Shown here: piece by piece, positions 34,681-42,590 of the stretch
Layout: each line of letters begins with the position of its first letter
How positions within the stretch are numbered: the first letter of the stretch is position 1
Assembly: GCA_037189585.1 (NCBI GenBank)
Contig: JBBCJA010000001.1
Span: 484,131 to 548,130 of the forward strand
Length of the DNA stretch: 64,000 bases
Source of the DNA: JAEXNA01 sp037189585
Lineage (GTDB): Bacteria > Vulcanimicrobiota > Xenobia > Xenobiales > JADMJV01
Direction of reading: 5' to 3'
Notes under the pieces: model-generated
What the model saw: the letters and a program-made list of their open reading frames with translations, nothing else
Databases searched by the model: none
What the model was told of the DNA's origin: nothing
Made by a program: the position numbers and the translations under genes

Positions 34681-35052
34681 CTAATTGAGGCTATTACTGA
34701 TGACTTCCATCGCCGTCATGTCAAAGCGAATAGTTTGGCATCGGTCTGCGGAATAGGTGCTTAGAGTTGCCTCGCGTTTGGTTCGGTCGATCTCAAGGCG
34801 TTGGCCGACAGCTTGAGGATTCTCCTCGCTAGGGGTGTGACCAAGAATATAGACTCGAACCTCGCGTTGGTCTAGTGACAGAGATGGGTCCAAAAGCCAT
34901 CCGTTGCGCAAGAAGTGCTTCGGCTGCAAAAGATACTTATGGAAGCGGCCTCCGTTGACTTCGGTGAAGGCTCCGAAGAGGTTGGCTTCTTTCAAGCGAG
35001 CTTGAAATCTTGGATGGACGGCTCCCTGGTCGTCCAAGATCGCGCTTTTCAT
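34681..35052 (-). CDS. Small hypothetical protein
   Basis: 123 residues, soluble, no signal peptide and no recognised domain. Short strands are seen in the second half (REVRVYILGHTP, REATLSTYSADR, TIRFDMTAMEV). The ATG at 35052 has AGGAG 7 bases upstream, and the gene is 7 bases from the GT2 start, so it appears to be the first gene of a GT2 transcript. It is divergent from hpnA. Function unknown. Confidence 0.7.
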   Translation of the reverse strand: MKSAILDDQGAVHPRFQARLKEANLFGAFTEVNGGRFHKYLLQPKHFLRNGWLLDPSLSLDQREVRVYILGHTPSEENPQAVGQRLEIDRTKREATLSTYSADRCQTIRFDMTAMEVISNSLN

Positions 35053-35150
35053 AGCTATCTCCTATGACTATAAATCTGGAATCATCATGCTCTCAGACCT
35101 CTGAAAGAACCCTGAAAAAGGGATCGTCCGTCCGCCACGAAGGCGCGGGC

Positions 35151-36188
35151 ATGAGCAAGCCAGAGCGTGTTTTGGTGACCGGTGGGACGGGGTTCGTCGG
35201 CGCTCACTTAGTGCGCCAACTGGTGAATCGAGGAGAACGAGTGCGCGTCCTCGCGCGGTCAGGTTCGGACCGCCGGTTGCTCGAAGGCCTCGACGTGGAG
35301 TGGAGCGTGGGAGACCTCTCCGACCTGGAAAGCCTCGACCGTGCCGTGCGCGGTTGTCGTAGGGTTTTCCATTGCGCGGCGGACTATCGTCTTTGGTCTA
35401 AAGACCCTAGCAGTCTCTATCGCATTAATGTCGACGGTTCCAAAGCTCTCTTCGACAGCTGCCGCGACCACGGTGTCGCACGCATTGTTTACACCTCCTC
35501 GGTGGCCGCCCTGGCCCTGCCTAGTGGAGGCCGAAGCTCGGACGAAAGTTCTCAAGCTCGACTCGACAAAGTGGTGGGTCACTATAAACGCTCGAAGTTT
35601 TTGGCTCAGGAGATGGCGCTGGAGGAAGCACGTCGTGGGCTCCCGGTGGTCATCGTGAACCCGTCCACTCCGGTTGGGCCCGGCGATATCAAGCCGACCG
35701 CCACAGGAAAGATCATCGTGGATTTTTTGAACGGGAAGATGCCGGCCTATGTGGACACCGGACTTAATCTTGTCCCGGTGGAGGATGTGGCCCTTGGTCA
35801 TCTTCTGGCCGCCGAGAAAGGGGAGGTGGGCCGTCTTTATATCCTGGGTCACCTCAACATGTCTTTAAAAGAGATCCTCTGCATGCTGGCGAGCATCACG
35901 GGGCTACCGGCTCCCCGGGTTCAGATTCCCTATCCGGTGGCCTGGTTTGCGGGGGCTGTGGACACTTTGATCGAGGGGCACTTCCTTGGGCGAGAACCAC
36001 AAGTTCCGCTGGAGGGAGTCCGAATGGCGCGAAAAAGGATGTATTTCAACCCAGAGCGGGCGCGACGTGAACTGGGATTCTTCCCCGGCTCGGTCAGGCT
36101 CGCCTTGGAGCGTGCAGTGGACTGGTTCTGTCACCACGGCTATGCTCCGACTCCGCTGGGGCGAAGAGAAAGTGAGAGCAGCCTTTGA
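35151..36188 (+). CDS. hpnA: HpnA, hopanoid-associated NAD-sugar epimerase
   Basis: 345 residues, extended short-chain dehydrogenase. The NAD-binding motif is VTGGTGFVGAHLVRQL, and the catalytic YxxxK is HYKRSKFLAQE. The landmarks SVAALALPSGGRSSDES and VNPSTPVGPGDIKPT are typical of the hopanoid-associated HpnA group. ATG 35151 is used because it begins the Rossmann fold; the frame is open to 35064. It is the first gene of the hpnA-hpnG-hpnI cluster, with a 4-base overlap to hpnG. Its exact reaction in hopanoid modification is not settled in the literature I know. Confidence 0.92.
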   Translation: MSKPERVLVTGGTGFVGAHLVRQLVNRGERVRVLARSGSDRRLLEGLDVEWSVGDLSDLESLDRAVRGCRRVFHCAADYRLWSKDPSSLYRINVDGSKALFDSCRDHGVARIVYTSSVAALALPSGGRSSDESSQARLDKVVGHYKRSKFLAQEMALEEARRGLPVVIVNPSTPVGPGDIKPTATGKIIVDFLNGKMPAYVDTGLNLVPVEDVALGHLLAAEKGEVGRLYILGHLNMSLKEILCMLASITGLPAPRVQIPYPVAWFAGAVDTLIEGHFLGREPQVPLEGVRMARKRMYFNPERARRELGFFPGSVRLALERAVDWFCHHGYAPTPLGRRESESSL

Positions 36189-36883
36189 GAATCGGATTTC
36201 TGAGCGCGTTTCGTGAGGAACGCCTGGCCCTGAGAAAGGCCTGGCCTGTCGCCGACTCAGGGACGCTTCGTGGGCTTCCTCTCGACACGGGTGAGCGTGT
36301 CGTGTCCGTGTGTAGCGGGGTCGGCGCCGAGCGAATGCTTCGCGCGGTGCGGATGACCCTGGAGGTCTTTCAACCCAAGCTGATGGTCCTGGTGGGGTTC
36401 TCGGCGGGATTGCGCGCTGACCTTTCGGTGGGTGAAGTGATCTGTGACGAGCGCGGAGACGCCTCTCTCTTAGCGGCTTTGCGAGAATTTCCACTCCCTC
36501 TGCGTTTCGGTACGACGGTGACTTGCGGCTTTCTCAACTCCGCTTCGGAGAAGTCGGCTCTGGCCGAGCGAGAAGGCGACGCCTTGGTGGCCGACCTCGA
36601 GAGCGAAGTTTTTATGGAGGCCTGTGGGGACCACCCTCATCTGGTCTTGAGGGTGGTCTCTGACGATCTCCACACCGATTTGCCCCTGCCCTTTGAGGAG
36701 TTTTTGAACGCGCGAGGATTTCCCGACGATACGGCCATCGCCCGTGAACTGATCCGCAGGCCAACCCTAATTCCAGCTCTTTGGGAACTGGCCAAGGACG
36801 CCACAACGGCGCAACGAGCGCTCGCCGCCGTGCTACGGGATGTTCGCCCTCTTCTAGTCCGCAGACTCATGGAGCTCTCCTGA
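36185..36883 (+). CDS. hpnG: HpnG-like adenosylhopane nucleosidase
   Basis: 232 residues, nucleoside phosphorylase/nucleosidase fold: VVSVCSGVGAERMLRAV, LMVLVGFSAGLRADLSVGEVI and the purine-site stretch LVADLESEVFMEAC. HpnG removes adenine from adenosylhopane, giving ribosylhopane on the way to bacteriohopanetetrol. It starts with TTG at 36185, sharing TTGA with the hpnA stop. HpnH, which makes adenosylhopane, is encoded 2 kb downstream on the other strand, supporting the assignment. Confidence 0.88.
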   Translation: MRIGFLSAFREERLALRKAWPVADSGTLRGLPLDTGERVVSVCSGVGAERMLRAVRMTLEVFQPKLMVLVGFSAGLRADLSVGEVICDERGDASLLAALREFPLPLRFGTTVTCGFLNSASEKSALAEREGDALVADLESEVFMEACGDHPHLVLRVVSDDLHTDLPLPFEEFLNARGFPDDTAIARELIRRPTLIPALWELAKDATTAQRALAAVLRDVRPLLVRRLMELS

Positions 36884-37992
36884 CAACTCTCGCCACCCTC
36901 CTCTTTCTAGTTTCTTGTGGCTATCAACTCTTTGCCACTCTCTTGGCTGTCGCGTTCCACCGCCAAGCGCTGCCGAGGCCCAATGGCACCTTTGGAAGGT
37001 TTTGTCAGGTCAAGCCGATTCATGGAGAGCCGTCCGAGCGGACTCTCCAGGCGATCGAAACCTTCTTGGAGCAGGACGGGGTGGAAACTCATGACGTCTA
37101 CCTTCTGTCAGCGGCCAAGGGACCAGCGGATTGGCTGGAGCAACATTCGCGGGCAACCTGGTTATGCCTGAAGGCCGACCAGAGCCAGAACGGCAAGGCG
37201 GCGACGCTTGCCATGAGCCAATCCTATCTGTCGGGGGAGATCTTCGTGGTCAGCGACGCTGACATGAGGGCAAGACCCGACTATTTGAAGCGGGTACTTG
37301 CCGAGTTCCAGGATTCCGAGGTGGGTGTGGTGACCTGTCTTTATCGCTCCACGCCGCCCCGGCCGGGCGATTGGTGCCATCTGCTTGAGGCTCTCTGTAT
37401 CCTGGACTTTTCCACTTCGGTTTTGGTCGCGCGTCGAACCGAGGGGATCAGTTTCGCCATGGGGTCGACCATGGCGGTCCGGCGTCAGGTGCTCGAAGAG
37501 ATCGGAGGATTCCAGGCGCTGACTCCCTATCTCGCCGATGACTATCAACTGGGCCACAAAGCTCAGCAAGCCGGCTGGAAGGTGGCCCTGGCCTCCACGA
37601 TTCTTCAAACCGAGCCTCCCCTCGGCGCGTTGGTGAAGGCCTTGTCCCACCAGTACAGATGGTTAGTGACCTCGCGCGTCAGTCGACCGGGAGGGCATCT
37701 AGCTTTCGTTGTCACTCAAGGACTGCTGTGGAGTTTGCTGCTGATGCTCTGTTCTCCCAAACTTGGAGTCTCGGCTCTAGCTTTCTGGGCGAGCTGGCGG
37801 GTCCTGATGGGAGGGCTCCAGCATCTGGCTCTGGCCGGCTCTTGGAGAAGTCTCTGGCAGGTATTTTTCTTGCCTTGGAAGGACCTTTTGTATTTGGGAC
37901 TCTGGTTCGGCTCGCTAAAAGGCCGGAGGGTTCGTTGGGGAGAGCGGGAGCTTGTGATCGATAGTCAAGGTCGCATCGAGACATCAGGCTAG
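36880..37992 (+). CDS. hpnI: HpnI-like hopanoid glycosyltransferase
   Basis: 370 residues, GT2 of the ceramide glucosyltransferase type. An N-terminal membrane segment is followed by LCLKADQSQNGKAATLAMSQ, the DxD region FVVSDADMRARPDYL, and the acceptor/QxxRW region LADDYQLGHKA and LSHQYRWLVTSRV, then C-terminal membrane segments. HpnI adds N-acetylglucosamine to bacteriohopanetetrol. No ATG, GTG or TTG exists near the expected start. A CTG at 36880 shares CTGA with the hpnG stop and has GGAG 5 bases upstream, so CTG initiation is likely. Confidence 0.88.
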   Translation: MTTLATLLFLVSCGYQLFATLLAVAFHRQALPRPNGTFGRFCQVKPIHGEPSERTLQAIETFLEQDGVETHDVYLLSAAKGPADWLEQHSRATWLCLKADQSQNGKAATLAMSQSYLSGEIFVVSDADMRARPDYLKRVLAEFQDSEVGVVTCLYRSTPPRPGDWCHLLEALCILDFSTSVLVARRTEGISFAMGSTMAVRRQVLEEIGGFQALTPYLADDYQLGHKAQQAGWKVALASTILQTEPPLGALVKALSHQYRWLVTSRVSRPGGHLAFVVTQGLLWSLLLMLCSPKLGVSALAFWASWRVLMGGLQHLALAGSWRSLWQVFFLPWKDLLYLGLWFGSLKGRRVRWGERELVIDSQGRIETSG

Positions 37993-38619
37993 TCGCGCGA
38001 TGCTAACACTAGTGTGACCCCATGAAAAGGCCGCTCGAAAGTGGGCGACGGACTCCAAGCGGTCATGCTGGGGCTGCCAGCCCGCAGTGACGATATGGAC
38101 CCCGGATGTAGCTTCGAGGAATCTCTCCAGCAGAATCTGCCGCGTCTCAGCTCCAAAACAGAGCGCGCACACGTAGATCACGTCAAACTCTTCCAGCCGA
38201 AGCGAGCGAAAGTCCTCGGCGTAAAACAAGACTGCCTCGGAGCAGTCTGTCTTCTGAGCCATGACCCGAGCGGTGCCGATATAGGAAGAAACAACGTCGT
38301 AGCCGACGACTTTGGCATCGCTGAGAAGATGAAAGTAGAAAGCGGCTCGACCGCGCCCACATCCGAGATCGGCGACTACGCTTTCCCGGCCCACCGACGG
38401 GAGCTCTCGAAGAATCCGTTGCACCGTGCGCACCGGCGTTTCACCGAACTTGAGCTCGTCAAAATAGGCGGTTGTGGAGCGAGAAGCACGCCAGATTTCC
38501 CAACTGACGGAGCGGAGTAGGTAGTGGTAGCTGAAAAGAAGGTTCAAATGGAAGACCTTTTTCCAGGGAATAGAAAAAGAAGTCGCATCTTTCGAGGACG
38601 ACTTCTCTTCTTGATTCAT
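37984..38619 (-). CDS. SAM-dependent methyltransferase
   Basis: 211 residues. Motif I is VADLGCGRGRAAFYF, then YDVVSSYIG and FDVIYVCALCF in a Rossmann-type class I fold. The N-terminus has a hydrophobic helix (HLNLLFSYHYLLRSVS). The substrate is unknown; being placed between the hopanoid genes hpnI and hpnH suggests a lipid substrate, but this is only context. Its 3' end overlaps the hpnI end by 9 bases, tail to tail. The hpnH stop lies 18 bases upstream on the same strand, so it may be co-transcribed with hpnH. Confidence 0.85.
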   Translation of the reverse strand: MNQEEKSSSKDATSFSIPWKKVFHLNLLFSYHYLLRSVSWEIWRASRSTTAYFDELKFGETPVRTVQRILRELPSVGRESVVADLGCGRGRAAFYFHLLSDAKVVGYDVVSSYIGTARVMAQKTDCSEAVLFYAEDFRSLRLEEFDVIYVCALCFGAETRQILLERFLEATSGVHIVTAGWQPQHDRLESVAHFRAAFSWGHTSVSIARLA

Positions 38620-38637
38620 GAAATGACGGACAGTACG

Positions 38638-39639
38638 CTAGCCGGTGACGTGCCAGGTTGCCAGTTGGGCCATGCCCTTGATCGAGCGGGATGCCGCTTG
38701 CACGGCGCTGTGCTCAAAGCCGGAGTGCATTTTACAGTTGGCGCAGCGGCGGTCCTGGCGAGTTTCCCAGTAAGCCCAATCGGCTGAATTCCAGAAGGTG
38801 TCGAAGTCTTCATAGAACTCTTCTCCGATAAGATAGCAGGGGCCCTTCCAACCTTTGGGCGTATAGTTCACGGTCGACCAGGGAGAGCACTTGAGCTCGA
38901 TCAGCCCGGCGGCGAAGTCGAGGAAGGCGGGGGTCGCGGTCAACTTGTACTTTTTGGACAACTGGCGAATTTTCTTGAACTTTTCGTGGATCTGCGATTG
39001 GGTCAGAAAGATGTCTTTCTCGACACTTTCGTATTGATAGCCGGGCGAGATCAAAATTCCGTCGACGTTGAGCTCGGTCAGGTATTCACAAAGCTCCTCG
39101 ACCTCCTTGACGTCAGTCTCTTTGAACACGGTGGTGTTGGTCAAGGTGAGGTAGCCACGTTCCTTGCTCTCCTTGATCATAGCCACCGCTTTGTCGAACA
39201 CTCCGTCGCGAGCGCAGACAAAGTCGTGGGTGGCTTTCATTCCGTCGAGGTGAACGTTGACGAAGAGCTGCTTGTGGGGCGGGATGATCCCGAAGAGTTT
39301 CTTGTCCAAGACCATGGCGTTGGTGCACAAGATGATGTGCTTACCCATGTCGATCAGTCCCTGAATGAGCTCTGGAAGCTCGGGATAGAGCATCGGCTCG
39401 CCCCCGCAGACGGCGACCGTGGGGACTTCGGAAACACGAGCGGCCTCCAGGCACTTCTCCACCGGCAGGCGGTCTTTAAGCTTTCCGGTGTGCCGCTCGA
39501 CGGCGCAACCGATACAGGCCAGGTTGCAGGTATAAAGCGGCTCCAGCATTAGCACCGTGGGGTAGCGCTTGCGACCTTTACTACGCTGCTGAACCATATG
39601 TTTGGCGTTCGACAAAGCGAAGTCGATGGGAAATCTCAT
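38638..39639 (-). CDS. hpnH: HpnH, radical SAM adenosylhopane synthase
   Basis: 333 residues. The radical SAM cysteines CNLACIGC (Cys38, 42, 45) bind the 4Fe-4S cluster. GGEPMLYPELPELI is the SAM-binding GGE motif, and a C-terminal Cys pair, CANCK, is present. HpnH joins the 5'-deoxyadenosyl group to diploptene, giving adenosylhopane, the first step of C35 hopanoid side-chain formation. The start MRFPIDFALS at 39639 is preferred to 39666 by family length. The downstream genes hpnG and hpnI are on the opposite strand, an unusual split of the pathway. Confidence 0.96.
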   Translation of the reverse strand: MRFPIDFALSNAKHMVQQRSKGRKRYPTVLMLEPLYTCNLACIGCAVERHTGKLKDRLPVEKCLEAARVSEVPTVAVCGGEPMLYPELPELIQGLIDMGKHIILCTNAMVLDKKLFGIIPPHKQLFVNVHLDGMKATHDFVCARDGVFDKAVAMIKESKERGYLTLTNTTVFKETDVKEVEELCEYLTELNVDGILISPGYQYESVEKDIFLTQSQIHEKFKKIRQLSKKYKLTATPAFLDFAAGLIELKCSPWSTVNYTPKGWKGPCYLIGEEFYEDFDTFWNSADWAYWETRQDRRCANCKMHSGFEHSAVQAASRSIKGMAQLATWHVTG

Positions 39640-39842
39640 GAAACTCTTGCCTCTCTTTAGGCCCACATTGCCGGGGCCTCACCGTCTCCTTCTGTCGCGG
39701 TTTTGCGTAACGCCCCGCCGGAGTCGGTCGTTTACCATGCGGTCAAGAAGACTTCCTTCTCTTAGCCGAAATTTCACTTCTTGTCCACCCGTCTCCGGGG
39801 CCAAGTTACCTCGGAGTCTCTTCCCCGGCTTCCCTTTTGGCA

Positions 39843-39871
39843 TTGACGGACGTCACGACCGGTGGTAATAT
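39843..39871 (+). promoter_or_regulatory. Sigma-70 type promoter of tRNA-Leu
   Basis: TTGACG (39843-39848) and TAATAT (39866-39871) are spaced by 17 bases. The second box ends 11 bases before the tRNA start. This is the clearest standard promoter in the window and shows that the housekeeping sigma uses the usual -35/-10 spacing. The 200 bases between hpnH and this promoter show no gene. Confidence 0.8.
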
Positions 39872-39882
39872 CGCCGGGCTTA

Positions 39883-39967
39883 GCCCGGATGGCGGAATTG
39901 GTAGACGCGCGGGTCTCAAAAACCCGTTCCTTCGGGAGTGCCGGTTCGACTCCGGCTCCGGGCACCA
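39883..39967 (+). tRNA. tRNA-Leu (anticodon CAA)
   Basis: 85 bases with a 7-base acceptor stem GCCCGGA / TCCGGGC, the anticodon stem CGGGT / ACCCG with loop CTCAAAA (anticodon CAA, reading UUG), a long variable arm (about TTCCTTCGGGAG) as in type II tRNAs, TTCGA in the T loop, and an encoded CCA end. Confidence 0.97.
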
Positions 39968-40019
39968 CCTTTGGTGCTAATCCTGACGGCTAAGCGACTC
40001 CCTCTTTTGTAGGTCTCCC

Positions 40020-40928
40020 TTGGCTCAACGCCTGTATCTCGTCGATACGCTTTACCACATCTTTCGCGCTTATCACGCCCTTCCGTCATCTATGCGTTCG
40101 GAGAGTGGTCAACCGACCAACGCGGTCCACGGTGTGCTGGGGATTCTGAGAAATCTTTGGAAGACGTCCCAGGTCAGCCATCTCGGCATGGTCTTCGAGT
40201 CGTTGTCCGGAATTTTTCGTGAAGAGATAAGCGCCGACTACAAAGCCCATCGCGAGCCTCCGCCGGAAGGACTGGTCAGTCAGATTCCGCTGGTGAAAGA
40301 AGCTTGCCGCTGTTTGGGGCTCTCGGTTTGGGAGGTCGACCGCTTTGAGGCCGATGACGTGATCGGAACTCTCGCTCGCTTAGCGGTGGAAGTCGGTGTG
40401 GGAGTGACCATCGTCTCCAACGATAAAGACTTGGCGCAACTGCTGGCGCTACCCGGCGACGTGGAGCTTCTGCGAACCAGCGGCAGTGGGAAGAACGCTA
40501 CCATCGAGCGCCTTCGCGCCGAGGATGTCCCGCGGGTTTTCGGAGTGAGGGCCGACCAGATCGCTTCCTATCTCGCTCTGCGCGGCGACGCTGTCGACAA
40601 CATCGCGGGCTTGAAAGGCGTGGGAGCTAAGACGGCCGCCAAATGGCTGGCTGAATCGGGCGACCTGGAAGGGCTATTGGCCAACCCCGACATCGCGGGT
40701 AAACGCTGGAGTCCGATTGTCAAGGAAAATGAGGCGGGTTTGCGCCGAGACCTCGTTCTCTCCACCATCCGTACGGACATTGCGATGAGCTTCGAGCTTT
40801 CCGATTTTGAACCCAAACCGTTCGATGGAATCGAGTCGTTCTTCACGGGGCTCTCCATGAGGCGACACCTCTTGGAGGTGGAGAGCCTGCTGCCACCGGC
40901 CACGGTGGACACCCTGTGGGGAGCATAG
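40020..40928 (+). CDS. Stand-alone 5'-3' exonuclease (PolA N-domain type)
   Basis: 302 residues matching the 5' nuclease domain of DNA polymerase I. It has metal-ligand clusters in VDTLYHIFRAYHALPSS, DRFEADDVIGTLAR and TIVSNDKDLAQLLA, a helix-hairpin-helix in VDNIAGLKGVGAKTAAKW, and the DYKAHR helical-arch motif. A D to E change is visible in FESLSG, where FD is usual. Such separate enzymes remove RNA primers or flaps. The TTG start at 40020 has a weak AGG 6 bases upstream. Confidence 0.92.
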   Translation: MAQRLYLVDTLYHIFRAYHALPSSMRSESGQPTNAVHGVLGILRNLWKTSQVSHLGMVFESLSGIFREEISADYKAHREPPPEGLVSQIPLVKEACRCLGLSVWEVDRFEADDVIGTLARLAVEVGVGVTIVSNDKDLAQLLALPGDVELLRTSGSGKNATIERLRAEDVPRVFGVRADQIASYLALRGDAVDNIAGLKGVGAKTAAKWLAESGDLEGLLANPDIAGKRWSPIVKENEAGLRRDLVLSTIRTDIAMSFELSDFEPKPFDGIESFFTGLSMRRHLLEVESLLPPATVDTLWGA

Positions 40929-40967
40929 GCCACTGATTTCACCGTCCAGGCTCGTCTGACCACCCGC

Positions 40968-41846
40968 CTACGACTTGGTCGCTTGACCTGAGGTTGGCGG
41001 CGTGAGGCGGGCCCGAAGCGACAGTTTTGTTGGTGGATATCCGTAGAGACGCTTGAATTCTCGGCTGAACTGTGTCGCGCTCGCGTATCCGACCAGGAGC
41101 GCGGCCTCGTTCACTCGCATTCCGTCATAGTGGATGTGCGAGAACGCCTTGTGCAATCGGGCCGTTTTCACGTATTGAAGGGGCGACATACCTGTTCTAG
41201 CTTTGAAGGCACGATGGAAGGTAGGGACGCTCATGTTGGCCCGGCGTGCGACTTCTTCGACCCGTAGCGACTCGGTCAAGTGATCGTGGAGCCAGTTCAA
41301 CACATTGTCGATCCCTTTCCCCTGACGGGAAAATAGTGACAGAATCTGATCTTTCTCAGGGCCATTGAGCAGGCGGTAGTAAAGTTCTCGCAACGCCGCG
41401 GTGCCAAGAGCCCTAGTATCCTCTGGGTTTAGCGCGGTCCGAAGTAGACGTCGAGCGGCTTCCTCAACCTGCGAACTTGCGGAAAATACAGCGATGCTCG
41501 ATTGCGGTTCCCAGGGCGCGTTACTTCCTCCGAGGTCGTTGAGCAGTTCAGCCAGGACTTGATCGATCAAGGGAACAGCCAGAGCCAGGTAAGGGGCTTC
41601 CTTGCTGGCCTGTTGTACCTGGCACTCCACCGGAAGGGGGGCGGTGATCACTAACAGTTGTCCGGGGTGGTACCGATAACATTGCCTTCCGTGGTAGCCG
41701 TGCTTTTGGCCTTGTCCCACGATCACCACCGAAGGAGGGTAGATGACGGGCTTTCGTTGGTTCGGGGCTTCGTTCCGGTAGATCTTTAGACCGGAGAGTA
41801 TACCGCTGAAGGTTGTTTGATAGCCAAGCTCTAGAAGTTCGACCAC
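40968..41846 (-). CDS. AraC-family transcription regulator
   Basis: 292 residues. The N-terminal AraC_N domain (to about 170) is a cupin-like ligand-binding domain (GYHGRQCYRYHPGQLLVI). The C-terminal double HTH has LRVEEVARRANMSVPTFHRA and NEAALLVGYASATQFSREFK, ending YPPTKL. It starts with GTG 6 bases after the DJ-1-like gene's stop and is likely to regulate that gene. The effector is unknown. Confidence 0.92.
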   Translation of the reverse strand: MVELLELGYQTTFSGILSGLKIYRNEAPNQRKPVIYPPSVVIVGQGQKHGYHGRQCYRYHPGQLLVITAPLPVECQVQQASKEAPYLALAVPLIDQVLAELLNDLGGSNAPWEPQSSIAVFSASSQVEEAARRLLRTALNPEDTRALGTAALRELYYRLLNGPEKDQILSLFSRQGKGIDNVLNWLHDHLTESLRVEEVARRANMSVPTFHRAFKARTGMSPLQYVKTARLHKAFSHIHYDGMRVNEAALLVGYASATQFSREFKRLYGYPPTKLSLRARLTPPTSGQATKS

Positions 41847-41854
41847 CCGCCTGT

Positions 41855-42487
41855 CTACGACTCCTGATGAGACTGGAGAGCTGCGACGACGGCTTTGCCG
41901 AATGACTCGGAAGCCTCGAAGTTCCGCCCCGTGATCAAGTTGCCATCAACCACCACTGTCGGATCGGCGCGATCTCCGGGAATAAAGTTGACCTCCCCCA
42001 GCTCTTTAAGCATGGCCTCCACTTTATAGTAGCCAACCACATCGCGCCCTGCTACCAGAGGTTGCTGGGACCCTTCGAAATTGTCCAGCAGAGCCAAAAC
42101 GCCTGTACTAGCGCAGATCAGAGCGGTGACTTTATCTCCCTCGAGAGACTCGCGCAGGATTCTGTGGGCATCGGGATTGGGAAAGAAGTCGTGCCAGGCC
42201 CCGTTACCACCAACAGTAGTGACAGCATCGAAGCTCTTGACGTCGACTTCTTTAAAGCTCAGGTCCGCTTCGACGACCTTGGCATCCTTGAACTCTTTGA
42301 AATTTCGGGCGTCGGGGTTGGCGGGAGCCCCATCTTTAGTGGCCACGACTACCTCCAGACCGGCGGCGCCGTACTCGTCAAGAGGTTCCTTGAACTCGGG
42401 CCACATAAAATCGTTGGGCACCATCATGAGCACTCTTTTCGCCGGCGACCCATGTTGGTACGGAAGCGAGGATGAGATGTAGGCCAT
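41855..42487 (-). CDS. DJ-1/PfpI-family protein
   Basis: 210 residues, class I glutamine amidotransferase-like fold. The nucleophile elbow ALICASTGVLALL places a Cys on the tight turn, and VTTVGGNGAWHDFFPN is the preceding strand-loop. Members include stress-response glyoxalase/deglycase and isonitrile hydratase-like enzymes; this one cannot be narrowed down. AAGGAGG lies 8 bases before the ATG. It forms an operon with the AraC-type regulator. Confidence 0.9.
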   Translation of the reverse strand: MAYISSSLPYQHGSPAKRVLMMVPNDFMWPEFKEPLDEYGAAGLEVVVATKDGAPANPDARNFKEFKDAKVVEADLSFKEVDVKSFDAVTTVGGNGAWHDFFPNPDAHRILRESLEGDKVTALICASTGVLALLDNFEGSQQPLVAGRDVVGYYKVEAMLKELGEVNFIPGDRADPTVVVDGNLITGRNFEASESFGKAVVAALQSHQES

Positions 42488-42590
42488 AGTGGTGCCTCCT
42501 TTTAGATGTTGGGACGAACGTCGCCAGTATAAAGGGGCGTGGAGACGGTGACTACGCTCAAAGCTATCGCGCGTCTGCCTAAAACTACCT

